A DNA stretch of 64,000 bases from Halobacteriovoraceae bacterium (GTDB taxonomy: Bacteria > Bdellovibrionota > Bacteriovoracia > Bacteriovoracales > Bacteriovoracaceae). The position numbers and the translations under genes are program-made. Positions 51,907-60,173 of this stretch are shown one piece after another. The stretch spans positions 868,001 to 932,000 of the forward strand of contig JACKAJ010000015.1 in the NCBI GenBank assembly GCA_020635135.1, given 5' to 3'. Positions within the stretch are counted from its first letter, which is position 1, and every line of letters starts with the position of its first letter. The notes under the pieces are model-generated. The model was given only the letters and a program-made list of their open reading frames with translations. It made no database searches and was not told the origin of the DNA.

Positions 51907-52842
51907 TTAAAACTCCGGCTTTCCAAGTTCAATCCAATCTTTTTCAGTGGTGTATATTGTAATTCCTTTTCCAGCTAACTCTTTAAGTTTATTATAAAAG
52001 TCTTCTGCCTCAATCCACCAACCCATTGTAGATCCTATTTTAAAATGATGGCGCATTTTATTTCGATCGAACATATCTTCAATTTTTCTTCTTATCCATA
52101 AATTGTTTGCAGTATCAATACGCGTTTTTGAAATCTCTCTGCTATAAGTTCGAACCATCCTTTCAACTTGTTTTCCTTTGGCATCAATATAACGAGCTAA
52201 AAATGGTTCATCATAAACTTTTATAGGAAATGCATCCCAAGTATCTTCTAAAACATGATAAAAGCTAATTGGCCCCATATCGACACCTATTCCAACGACT
52301 TTCCCTTTTAACTTTAAGATTCTTCCTAATGGAGAATCTTCATGGCAAATTCGTTCATCTTTTTGATGTCCAGAAGTCAGATACTCAGCCTGTGCTCCAA
52401 CAGCTGAACATGATGAGATAGGGTGAGAGCTTCTTAAGGCATTACTTAACCCTCTGAGCGTCTCGCAGATAATTCCCTGCTGACCTCGTTCTGTTCTTAA
52501 ATCAATATAATCTCCTTCTGAGTTTGCATTTTCAAGTCTTTGAAAACCTACATAATTAGGAACAAGCACTGTTCCCTTTTCCCCTAAAACTTCTAATATC
52601 GCATTGATAACAGTTTCAGCTCCCCCCTGAACATTTCCCAATGCTTTCAAAGAACTATGGAGTTCTAAAACATCTCCAGGATGTATTCCTCCAGCTATCA
52701 ATTGTTTCTTTAAACTTTCTTTGGAAATACTTGGTAAAAAAAATCTTTTTATTTTTTTTGATTTTCTTTTTATATTTCTTATTTTTTTTACCCCACTCTC
52801 CCCTAAGATTTCGTGAGTTAATTCTCTTATATTTCCAAACAT
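51907..52842 (-). CDS. Aminoglycoside 3-N-acetyltransferase-family N-acyltransferase
   Basis: 311 residues. 'GDVLELHSSLKALGNVQGGAETVINAILEVLG' and 'GTVLVPNYV' are the opening blocks of the AAC(3)/YokD family; 'SSHPISSCSAVGAQAEYLTSGHQKDE' carries the H-P and the acyl-CoA region; 'GIGVDMGPISFYHVLED' includes the conserved His-Glu. In polysaccharide loci such enzymes N-acylate amino sugars; antibiotic resistance is not implied. A basic N-terminal extension of about 40 residues (many Lys/Arg) precedes the core. First gene of its segment, with GAGGTGG as ribosome site and the promoter at 52879-52907. Confidence 0.83.
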   Translation of the reverse strand: MFGNIRELTHEILGESGVKKIRNIKRKSKKIKRFFLPSISKESLKKQLIAGGIHPGDVLELHSSLKALGNVQGGAETVINAILEVLGEKGTVLVPNYVGFQRLENANSEGDYIDLRTERGQQGIICETLRGLSNALRSSHPISSCSAVGAQAEYLTSGHQKDERICHEDSPLGRILKLKGKVVGIGVDMGPISFYHVLEDTWDAFPIKVYDEPFLARYIDAKGKQVERMVRTYSREISKTRIDTANNLWIRRKIEDMFDRNKMRHHFKIGSTMGWWIEAEDFYNKLKELAGKGITIYTTEKDWIELGKPEF

Positions 52843-52878
52843 CTATACCACCTCAATTTAAAACTTTTTTGTATTAAA

Positions 52879-52907
52879 AACATACCTTAACCAACTGATA
52901 TCGACAA
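52879..52907 (-). promoter_or_regulatory. Promoter-like element upstream of the AAC(3)-type gene
   Basis: Minus strand TTGTCG (52907-52902), 17-bp spacer, TATGTT (52884-52879). The boxes alone are mediocre (4/6 each), but the block is very similar to the promoter at 45141-45169. The leader is about 30 nt. It sits in the 68-bp gap after the SGNH gene. Confidence 0.5.
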
Positions 52908-52910
52908 ATA

Positions 52911-53849
52911 TCATTGGTATTTAGAAATTTTTTCTGCCAGCTTTTTCGAAAATTCGATGGCACTGCTCTCATTCAAATGAGAGCCATCATAAGTAGTCCC
53001 TTCAGCTGGAAGTGAAATCCACTGCCCTCCCGCATTTTTAAACAGCTCTTTAAACTGAGCCTCATCAAAACCTGAAATCTCTTGCTCCAGTTGATACATT
53101 TCCCTGGAAGTAGGGACTCGAAAGGCAATGACTTCAATCCCTTTATTAATCATTTTTTTTACGGTGGCCATCAGTGAACTCACTACTTTAGGATCGACCT
53201 GATAGCGAATATAAATATCGCGATAAATGGAGATTGCCTCAAGAGTTGGTTGCCTTTTTGAAGAGGCCACCCAACCATCATCGAAATATTTCTGTTGATA
53301 ATCGATATTTTTGACTTTAACTTTTTTCCCGCCGAGTAGTTTTAGGGCCTCGTCAAACTTGTAAGCATAAAAATAGTTTTTAAAGAAATGGGTAATGTAT
53401 TTATCAAAAATATTTTCTGGCCCCTTTTTTAAGTTTTCAAAAAAATGCGCATTTTTAGAAGCTTCCCTCGTCAAGCTATGAGGGGTCACCGCAAGCACAA
53501 CTACTTTTTTTTCAGCCTTTTTATCCAGATAATGAAGCACATGGTTGATAAGATTAGAGCTCAATCCGCCAGAGGAATAACTAAAATTATGGATTTTAAA
53601 ATCTTTTAAAACCTCTTCCATCGCTTGAGGAGAAATCCCTCGATAGCCTCGTGAATCTCCCACAATAACCATGGAATATTTTTGATGGGGAAATGTTTTT
53701 TCCATCCAAAAAGACTCTACGGTATTTTTCTCACGAATCTCTTGTAAAAGAGCAGGGGGAGTCAGGTGATCAAAGAACACAATGGCAACAAGAGAAACCA
53801 CAATCACCCAGAACAATCGTTCTTTAAAATTGAAAATAGATAAACTCAC
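52911..53849 (-). CDS. Membrane-anchored SGNH/GDSL-like partner of an MBOAT acyltransferase
   Basis: 312 residues from GTG 53849 (GAGG upstream). One N-terminal transmembrane helix (about 12-30) anchors a periplasmic domain with 'MVIVGDSRGYRGISPQAM' (block I Ser of the SGNH fold) and a C-terminal 'TTYDGSHLNESSAIEF' with the D-x-x-H dyad. This is the arrangement of AlgJ/AlgX- or DltD-like proteins that complete O-acylation begun by an MBOAT protein. It overlaps the MBOAT gene by 26 nt, supporting a two-component acyltransferase. Confidence 0.82.
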   Translation of the reverse strand: MSLSIFNFKERLFWVIVVSLVAIVFFDHLTPPALLQEIREKNTVESFWMEKTFPHQKYSMVIVGDSRGYRGISPQAMEEVLKDFKIHNFSYSSGGLSSNLINHVLHYLDKKAEKKVVVLAVTPHSLTREASKNAHFFENLKKGPENIFDKYITHFFKNYFYAYKFDEALKLLGGKKVKVKNIDYQQKYFDDGWVASSKRQPTLEAISIYRDIYIRYQVDPKVVSSLMATVKKMINKGIEVIAFRVPTSREMYQLEQEISGFDEAQFKELFKNAGGQWISLPAEGTTYDGSHLNESSAIEFSKKLAEKISKYQ

Positions 53850-55251
53850 TACCCGGTCCTCTAAAAAAAACAGTTAACACGACCATTAATATCACTATCG
53901 CGACCTCTAAGACATTTGATAAAAATTTATTTTTCACATAGGAAGCTAATGTGCGGTCCTTCGCAAAATAACAAAAGAATTCCCTTGCAATCACGATAAG
54001 TAGAACAATGCTTCCGTTATTTCCCAATGTGGTGGTTAAGCGTCCAGAAAAGGAAAACATCATTCCCAAAATTTCTAAAGCCTGTCCGGCACTGTGGGCC
54101 CTAAAAAAGACCCAAGCCACTAGGACCTGCACAAGAATAAAAATATGCAATAGCAACTTCGTTAGGAAATTTTTCTTCAATTTATGTGGGTAACTGGTCA
54201 ATCTTTCAAATTGCAGATAGAAAGCATGAAGCGCTCCCCAAATAATAAAATTCCAGGCAGCTCCGTGCCACAGCCCCGATAACAACATCGTTGTCCACAT
54301 ATTGAAATCTTTTCGTAGCTTGGAATGCGTCTGACTTCCTCCGAGCGGAATATAGACGTAGTCGCGAAACCATGAAGAAAGTGAGATATGCCAACGCTGC
54401 CAAAATTCTTTAAAAGAACGCGAACGATAGGGATAATTAAAGTTCAAATTAAATTCATAACCCATCCACTTGGCCAAGCCTCTGGCTATGTCACTATAGC
54501 CAGAAAAATCACAGTAAATTTGATAAGCGAAAGAAATCATCACAGTCCACCACACAAGTGAAGACGTATTTAATTCAGGGGAGTTAAAGGATTCATTCAC
54601 AATAGGAGCGAGATTATCAGCGATCACCATTTTTTTAAAAAAGCCATGGACTATAAGCCTCGTTCCCTCCCAGCGAATTTTTTCGGTGGTTTTATTTTTG
54701 CTCAACAATTGCGGTAGGAGATCTTTTGCTCTGACAATTGGTCCCGCGACAAGTTGTGGGAACATCGAGAGATAAGAGAAGAAATGCCAAATATTTTTTG
54801 TGGGCTTTAGTTCTCCTCGATAAATATCAATCGTGTAACTCATGCTTTGAAAAGTATAAAAACTAATTCCTACGGGGAGGATTTGAAAGAAAAGCGGGAT
54901 CGAATTTTTAAAATCTATCGTCGATCCAAAAATATTAAAGACAAAATTTAAATTTTCAGCAAAGAAGAGACTGTATTTAAAAGCAACCAAGGTCCCTAAG
55001 TTAACCCCCAAAGAGAGCAGCAAATATTTTTTTGATTGGCTTGGATTTTTTTCAATGGCCAGCCCTGCAAAATAATCAATCAAACCACTAAAAATGATGA
55101 GACCAATAAATCTCCAATCCCACCAACCATAAAAAACAAAAGAAGCAAGAGTGATAAAAACCCAACGGGAGTTATTTTTTTTCCCTAAAATGGGCCATAG
55201 GCCAAAAAAAACGGCCAAGAAAAAGAGAAAGACAATTGAATTAAAAAGCAT
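53824..55251 (-). CDS. MBOAT-family O-acyltransferase (AlgI/PatA type)
   Basis: 475 residues, about eleven membrane helices. 'YTIDIYRGELKPTKN', 'DFSGYSDIARGLAKWMGYEF', 'FKEFWQRWHISLSSWFRDYV' and 'LLSGLWHGAAWNFIIWGALH' are the AlgI landmarks; the last contains the catalytic His. It transfers acyl groups from a cytosolic donor across the membrane to the partner SGNH protein or directly to glycan. With two acyltransferase-3 proteins and a hexapeptide enzyme elsewhere in the window, it is the fourth O-acylation system of this locus. Confidence 0.92.
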   Translation of the reverse strand: MLFNSIVFLFFLAVFFGLWPILGKKNNSRWVFITLASFVFYGWWDWRFIGLIIFSGLIDYFAGLAIEKNPSQSKKYLLLSLGVNLGTLVAFKYSLFFAENLNFVFNIFGSTIDFKNSIPLFFQILPVGISFYTFQSMSYTIDIYRGELKPTKNIWHFFSYLSMFPQLVAGPIVRAKDLLPQLLSKNKTTEKIRWEGTRLIVHGFFKKMVIADNLAPIVNESFNSPELNTSSLVWWTVMISFAYQIYCDFSGYSDIARGLAKWMGYEFNLNFNYPYRSRSFKEFWQRWHISLSSWFRDYVYIPLGGSQTHSKLRKDFNMWTTMLLSGLWHGAAWNFIIWGALHAFYLQFERLTSYPHKLKKNFLTKLLLHIFILVQVLVAWVFFRAHSAGQALEILGMMFSFSGRLTTTLGNNGSIVLLIVIAREFFCYFAKDRTLASYVKNKFLSNVLEVAIVILMVVLTVFFRGPGSEFIYFQF

Positions 55252-55311
55252 ATTTCGGTTTATTATAGATAATTATGATGAGATTGCGTAAAAAAAGTAT
55301 TTGAAGCGCTA

Positions 55312-56400
55312 TTAAAGGCTTAAAAGCGACTCAATCACCTGATTTTGTACATCTTCAGTCATATACGGATGAAAGGGAAGACTGATCACTCGCTGACCTG
55401 CTGTCACCGACTTTGGAGCATTCGTTTTTGAATGCCCTTCATAGTATGGCTGCTTACTCAGTGGTGCTGGGTAGTGAACCGCTGTCGGAACACCTTTGGC
55501 ACTTAGTTTTTCTTGAAACTCTGAGCGGTTATCCACTTCAATAGTGTATTGAGCGTAGGCACTAACATTACCTTCTTTAATTGTTGGTGTTTTATATTTG
55601 CCTTTAAGAGCTTGTGTGTAGCGTTCAGCCACTTTCTGGCGATCAGCGAGTTCTTTTTCAAAGATGGCCATTTTTTCTGTGACAACGGCAGCTTGGATGG
55701 AATCAATCCGTCCATTAATTCCAAGGCGAGTATGGAAGTAACGCCCCGATTGCCCGTGCACGCGAATTTCTCTTAAAGCTGTGGCTATTTTTTCATCGTT
55801 GGTAAAAACAGCACCGCCATCTCCATAACAACCCAAAGGTTTCGATGGAAAAAAGCTGGTGCAACCAATCGTTGTCAGGTTACAAGATTTTTTACCCTTG
55901 TAGCTGGCACCAAAACTTTGAGCGCCATCTTCAATCACAGCAATATTGTGTTTGCTCGCAATGGCATTAATGGTATCGAAATCAGCACACTGTCCGTAAA
56001 GACTTACTGGCATAATCGCTTTTGTTTTTTTGGTAATATGTTTTTCGATTTCAGCGGGATCAACATTGTAAGTGTCCTCGTGAATATCAACAAAAACGGG
56101 AACAGCTCCAATTAAAGAAACTACTTCTGCAGTAGCAAAAAATGAAAAATCGGGAATAATCACTTCATCGCCCGCTTTGATATCAAGGGCCATGAGTGCC
56201 ATTAAAAGAGCATCTGTTCCACTGGCACAACCTACTGAAAACTTTGAACCTGTAAACTTACAAAGTTCTTTTTCCATCTCCTCAACTTCTGGTCCCATAA
56301 TGTATTGACCGTGATCGAGAACGGTATCAATTCTTTTTTTTATTTGGGATTCGATAAGTTTGTATTGCGCTTTTAAATCGATAAAAGGAATGTTGCTCAT
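55312..56400 (-). CDS. wbpE: UDP-2-acetamido-3-keto-glucuronate aminotransferase-like enzyme (WbpE family, DegT)
   Basis: 362 residues. 'IPFIDLKAQYKLIESQIKKR', 'GPEVEEMEKELCKFTGSKFS', 'IEDGAQSFGASYKGKKSCNL', the PLP lysine in 'TSFFPSKPLGCYGDGGAVFT', and 'HTRLGINGRIDSIQAAVV' match the WbpE subgroup strongly. WbpE aminates the 3-keto sugar to UDP-GlcNAc(3N)A. It follows the WbpD-like acetyltransferase with a 4-nt overlap. The preceding oxidase step (WbpB) is not encoded nearby. Confidence 0.87.
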   Translation of the reverse strand: MSNIPFIDLKAQYKLIESQIKKRIDTVLDHGQYIMGPEVEEMEKELCKFTGSKFSVGCASGTDALLMALMALDIKAGDEVIIPDFSFFATAEVVSLIGAVPVFVDIHEDTYNVDPAEIEKHITKKTKAIMPVSLYGQCADFDTINAIASKHNIAVIEDGAQSFGASYKGKKSCNLTTIGCTSFFPSKPLGCYGDGGAVFTNDEKIATALREIRVHGQSGRYFHTRLGINGRIDSIQAAVVTEKMAIFEKELADRQKVAERYTQALKGKYKTPTIKEGNVSAYAQYTIEVDNRSEFQEKLSAKGVPTAVHYPAPLSKQPYYEGHSKTNAPKSVTAGQRVISLPFHPYMTEDVQNQVIESLLSL

Positions 56401-56978
56401 TTTTCTAACCTCAATTCACCATTTTCTAAAATATATTTTTCACCGGTATTGGGACAAACACATTCTCCCGATCCTTCGACGGGAAGATTAAGTTTCTCAC
56501 CATAGCGGCTCATCCAACCTTTTTGAACTGCTGGAACTCCTGCCATTAGGGCAAAAGGTTTAACGTTTTTATTAACGACTGCCCCAGCTGCGACAAAGGC
56601 ATACTCCCCCACAGTCACTCCACACACGATCGTGCAATTAGCACCAAGCGTGGCCCCGATTTTCACAACAGTGTCCATGTACTGGTCTTTGCGAGTAATC
56701 TGAGAGCGTGGGTTGTAGACATTTGTAAAAACCATACTCGGTCCACAGAAAACGTCATCTTCAAGATAGACATTATCGTAAATCGAAACATTGTTTTGGA
56801 TTTTACAGTTGTTTCCAATTTTAACTTTATTGCCGACAAAAACATTTTGGCCAAATGAACATTTTTCACCGATCACGGCCTCAGGGCAAATATGGACAAA
56901 GTGCCATACACGACACCCTGAGCCAAGTTGGGCTCCCTCATCAACAAAAGCTGATTCATGTTTGTAGTAATCTGTCAT
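56397..56978 (-). CDS. wbpD: UDP-2-acetamido-3-amino-glucuronate N-acetyltransferase-like enzyme (WbpD family)
   Basis: 193 residues, left-handed beta-helix. 'GCRVWHFVHICPEAVIGEKC' and successive 'IGNNCKIQNNVSIY' coils are followed by 'GVTVGEYAFVAAGAVVNKNV' and 'MAGVPAVQKGWMSRYGEKL', all typical of WbpD/WlbB. It acetylates the 3-amino group made by WbpE using acetyl-CoA. It overlaps wbpE by 4 nt. A 69-bp gap separates it from the dehydrogenase upstream. Confidence 0.88.
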   Translation of the reverse strand: MTDYYKHESAFVDEGAQLGSGCRVWHFVHICPEAVIGEKCSFGQNVFVGNKVKIGNNCKIQNNVSIYDNVYLEDDVFCGPSMVFTNVYNPRSQITRKDQYMDTVVKIGATLGANCTIVCGVTVGEYAFVAAGAVVNKNVKPFALMAGVPAVQKGWMSRYGEKLNLPVEGSGECVCPNTGEKYILENGELRLEK

Positions 56979-57047
56979 GGCGCCATCTTACTCCGAAAGA
57001 GCTTCTTTTGCCATCCCCTTTTCCAAGCGACTTTTACAGTCGTCCCT

Positions 57048-58301
57048 TTACAGCCTCATCGACACAGATTCTTTGGGATAAAAAGCCTTTAAGTCGTAGA
57101 CAACACTATTAGAATTGGTGATCGCTTTGAGATCAATATCTTTAAATTGATTGTGGCCAACAGCGAGTATCACCCCATCGTACTGGTCACTAATTTTTTC
57201 GAGAAGTCGAATTCCCAGCTCTTCTTTCACTTCTTCTGGGCTTGCCCATGGATCGTAAACATCCACATGATTGCAAAGTCTATGGAGCTCATTGTACACA
57301 TCGGCAACCTTTGTATTTCTAACATCTGGGCAATTTTCTTTAAAAGTCACTCCTAAAACCAACATTTTGGAATTCTTGATAGAATGCCCTTTTTCGATCA
57401 TTTTCTTAATGAGCTGATTCACCACAAATGTTCCCATATTGTCGTTCAATCGGCGCCCGGCCAGGATAATTTCTGGGTGGTAACCAAATTCAGTGGCCTT
57501 GTGAGTAAGATAGAAGGGATCGACCCCAATACAGTGACCACCAACGAGGCCTGGTTTAAAAGGAAGAAAGTTCCACTTAGTCGCAGCACTTTCCAAAACC
57601 TCAGTGGTATCCAATCCCATCAACGAAAAGATTTTCGCGAGTTCGTTGACGAAAGCAATATTGATATCTCTTTGAGCATTTTCTATAGCCTTGGAAGCTT
57701 CAGCGACTTTAATACTTGAAGCTTTGTGAGTGCCTGCTGTGATAATGGAAGCATAAAGTTGGTCTACGACTTCTGCAATCTCAGGCGTGCTCCCACTGGT
57801 CACTTTGGTTATTTTTGTCAGTGTTCTATTTTTATCCCCTGGGTTGATTCGCTCTGGCGAATAACCACAATAAAAATCCCGATTAAACACCAGCCCACTT
57901 ACTTCTTCTAAAATAGGAACACAGTCTTCCTCGGTGCATCCCGGATAAACTGTACTTTCGTAGATAACGATATCGCCTTTTTTCAGATTTCTTCCGACTA
58001 AACTCGTCGCTGACTTAATTGCAGTGAGATCTGGAGAATTATAGCGGTTAATTGGCGTTGGAACAGTGACAATGAAGGTATCGCATTTTTTTAAATCTTC
58101 TTCACTGCTTGTATAACGAAGCCCTTGCGAATTATTGAGTTCTTCGCGCGAAACTTCTAAAGTTCGATCGAGGCCGTCTTTCAACTCTTCAATTCGTTTG
58201 CGGTTGATATCAAACCCAACAACGTCATATTTTTTACCAAACTCCACCGCAAGGGGAAGACCAACATAACCGAGTCCGATAACTGCTAATTTTCTTTCCA
58301 T
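57048..58301 (-). CDS. tviB: UDP-N-acetylglucosamine 6-dehydrogenase (TviB/WbpO type)
   Basis: 417 residues. 'LAVIGLGYVGLPLAVEFGKK', 'VYPGCTEEDCVPILEEVSG', 'YCGYSPERINPGDKNRTLTK' and the catalytic Cys in 'KPGLVGGHCIGVDPFYLTHK' define the nucleotide-sugar dehydrogenase family. The length, the 'ILAGRRLNDNMG' block and the C-terminal 'VYDLKAFYP' element are those of Vi-antigen TviB and WbpO, not of UDP-glucose dehydrogenase. It oxidises UDP-GlcNAc to UDP-GlcNAcA, feeding both the WbpE/WbpD branch next door and the WbpP/TviC epimerase at 35.6 kb. Confidence 0.88.
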   Translation of the reverse strand: MERKLAVIGLGYVGLPLAVEFGKKYDVVGFDINRKRIEELKDGLDRTLEVSREELNNSQGLRYTSSEEDLKKCDTFIVTVPTPINRYNSPDLTAIKSATSLVGRNLKKGDIVIYESTVYPGCTEEDCVPILEEVSGLVFNRDFYCGYSPERINPGDKNRTLTKITKVTSGSTPEIAEVVDQLYASIITAGTHKASSIKVAEASKAIENAQRDINIAFVNELAKIFSLMGLDTTEVLESAATKWNFLPFKPGLVGGHCIGVDPFYLTHKATEFGYHPEIILAGRRLNDNMGTFVVNQLIKKMIEKGHSIKNSKMLVLGVTFKENCPDVRNTKVADVYNELHRLCNHVDVYDPWASPEEVKEELGIRLLEKISDQYDGVILAVGHNQFKDIDLKAITNSNSVVYDLKAFYPKESVSMRL

Positions 58302-58314
58302 TTTAAACCACCAA

Positions 58315-59157
58315 TTATTGTTTTGTATTAGAAGGAGCTTTGAAATTTTCCTTCATATACTTCATGCTCTCACTCGCTTCTTTTACTTTTTCAAATTCTA
58401 TAAAGAGATGTTTTCCAAAAAGTATTGAGGGGTGAATGAGATATTTAAAAATTTCACCATAAACTTCTGTTTTTTTCTTTTCACTAACACTTTTCTGCTT
58501 ACTCATGTTTTTAAGGTAAGAATAAAAGGCTACTAAAAGAATAAAGGGATAAGCAAAAAGACCAATTAAAAGCGAGCCCATACTCACCTTAGTCGGAATG
58601 ACTTTCTTCACTTTAAATCCGGTGAGCACTGCCATCGTTCGAAGTTTTTGAAAATTCACTAAAAAGATATGACCAAAATAAACTTCGTTATTGGCGGCAA
58701 ACCAAATATCATCCAGTTCATTCGCCGGAAGTCTTTTATAAAAATCACTTTCGATAAGAAAATAACTTAATCGCGACCGAAGATGAGAATAGTTCGGTGT
58801 CGTCATATAAAGTGAACCACCAACTTTGAGCAAGCGATTAAATTCTTTAAAGCAAAGTACCTGATCTTGAAAGTGCTCAATCCCTTCTTGGCACATTATG
58901 ACATCTGTTTGTCCTTCTTTTATAGGAAGAGGAGGGTTTGTGATGTCCCCTTTTATGCACTCTAAATCTTGGTCTTTAAAAAATTGCGGGAAGAGATCGA
59001 CAGGCAGAACCTCGGCCCCTTTTTTATGAAAAGCACGACTTGTGAAACCTTCACCGGCCGGAATATCGACTATCACTTTTCCATCGAAATCCGGAAGCGC
59101 AGAGATATATTCTATTGCTATATCTCGAATGTCTCCACTTCCAGTAAATCGTAGCAT
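58315..59157 (-). CDS. Class I SAM-dependent methyltransferase
   Basis: 280 residues. Motif I is 'VIVDIPAGEGFTSRAFHKKG' (about 29-48), the acidic strand end is 'VLPVDLFPQ', motif IV-like 'DVIMCQEGIEHFQDQ', and 'LLKVGGSLYMTTPNYSHLRS' (Methyltransf_11/25). One hydrophobic segment near 195-215 may touch the membrane. It follows metF by 9 bp and precedes tviB by 13 bp, so it links the methionine-cycle genes to the glycan genes in one apparent transcript. Substrate unknown. Confidence 0.82.
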   Translation of the reverse strand: MLRFTGSGDIRDIAIEYISALPDFDGKVIVDIPAGEGFTSRAFHKKGAEVLPVDLFPQFFKDQDLECIKGDITNPPLPIKEGQTDVIMCQEGIEHFQDQVLCFKEFNRLLKVGGSLYMTTPNYSHLRSRLSYFLIESDFYKRLPANELDDIWFAANNEVYFGHIFLVNFQKLRTMAVLTGFKVKKVIPTKVSMGSLLIGLFAYPFILLVAFYSYLKNMSKQKSVSEKKKTEVYGEIFKYLIHPSILFGKHLFIEFEKVKEASESMKYMKENFKAPSNTKQ

Positions 59158-59166
59158 GATAGTCCT

Positions 59167-60123
59167 TTAGAAAAGCTCTCTCGCAACACTGATAACAGGA
59201 TCAGCTCGTCCCATCGAATAATAGTGTAAGCATGGGACATTGTTTTCCATTAACTCTTTTGATTGCTGAATACACCACTTAATTCCCACCTGCATGACGT
59301 CTTCGTTGTTTTTACAACGGCTCACTTCTTTTGCAAGATCGTCTGGAATATCAATGTGAAAGAAACTCGGGAGTGTTGTCAGCTGCTTGATTGTTGAAAT
59401 GGGTTTTAACCCAGGGATAATTGGAACTTTAATACCCACGTCTCGACAACTTTTTACAAAATCAAAATACTTTTTATTATCAAAAAACATTTGAGTCACA
59501 ATATAGTCTGCTCCAAGATCGATTTTCTTCTTAAGGTGATTGAGATCAATATTGAGATTCGGAGCTTCAAAGTGTTTTTCAGGATAGCCAGCAACTCCGA
59601 TACAAAAATTTGTTCTAGTACATTGCTTCAGATCTTCATCTAAATAGCGGCCATTGTTCATATCCACAATTTGCTCAATCAAATCAGAGGCATAATTGTG
59701 GCCATCAGGCTCCGCTCGGAAGCGAGGTTCATTTTTAATGGCGTCACCTCTTAAAGCAAGAACATTAGTGATGCCTAAAAAGTCCAAATCGATAAGGGCA
59801 TTTTCAGTTTCTTCGCGGCTAAAACCTCCACAAATAATGTGCGGAACTGTCTCGACGTGAAACTTGTTCATCAGGGCAGCACAAATACCAACTGTTCCTG
59901 GTCTTTTTTTAACAACACGCTTTTCTAAAAAGCCGTTAGGTTTTTGTTTATAGACATACTCTTCGCGATGATAAGTTACATCGATAAATTTAGGTTTTAA
60001 TTCCATCAAAGGCATAATTCTTTCGAAAAGCCCCTTGATGCTCTCCCCTTTCAGGGGTGGAAGAATTTCTATTGAGTAGAGAGTTTCTTTTGACTCGTTG
60101 AAGTAATCTATAATTTTTGCCAT
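59167..60123 (-). CDS. metF: 5,10-methylenetetrahydrofolate reductase
   Basis: 318 residues, FAD-dependent TIM barrel. 'YSIEILPPLKGESIKGLFER' with the active-site Glu at the start, 'VDVTYHRE'-type sequence (actual FIDVTYHREEY), 'NVLALRGDA', 'FCIGVAGYPEKHFEAPN' and 'YIVTQMFFDNKKYFDF' are the MTHFR landmarks. It makes 5-methyl-THF for MetH, whose gene lies 50 bp upstream. Slightly longer than the 296-residue E. coli enzyme; complete by eye. Confidence 0.93.
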   Translation of the reverse strand: MAKIIDYFNESKETLYSIEILPPLKGESIKGLFERIMPLMELKPKFIDVTYHREEYVYKQKPNGFLEKRVVKKRPGTVGICAALMNKFHVETVPHIICGGFSREETENALIDLDFLGITNVLALRGDAIKNEPRFRAEPDGHNYASDLIEQIVDMNNGRYLDEDLKQCTRTNFCIGVAGYPEKHFEAPNLNIDLNHLKKKIDLGADYIVTQMFFDNKKYFDFVKSCRDVGIKVPIIPGLKPISTIKQLTTLPSFFHIDIPDDLAKEVSRCKNNEDVMQVGIKWCIQQSKELMENNVPCLHYYSMGRADPVISVARELF

Positions 60124-60173
60124 AGAAATAAGTTTTATATCTATTTCAAAGATAGGTCAAAGACTATTAAAGC

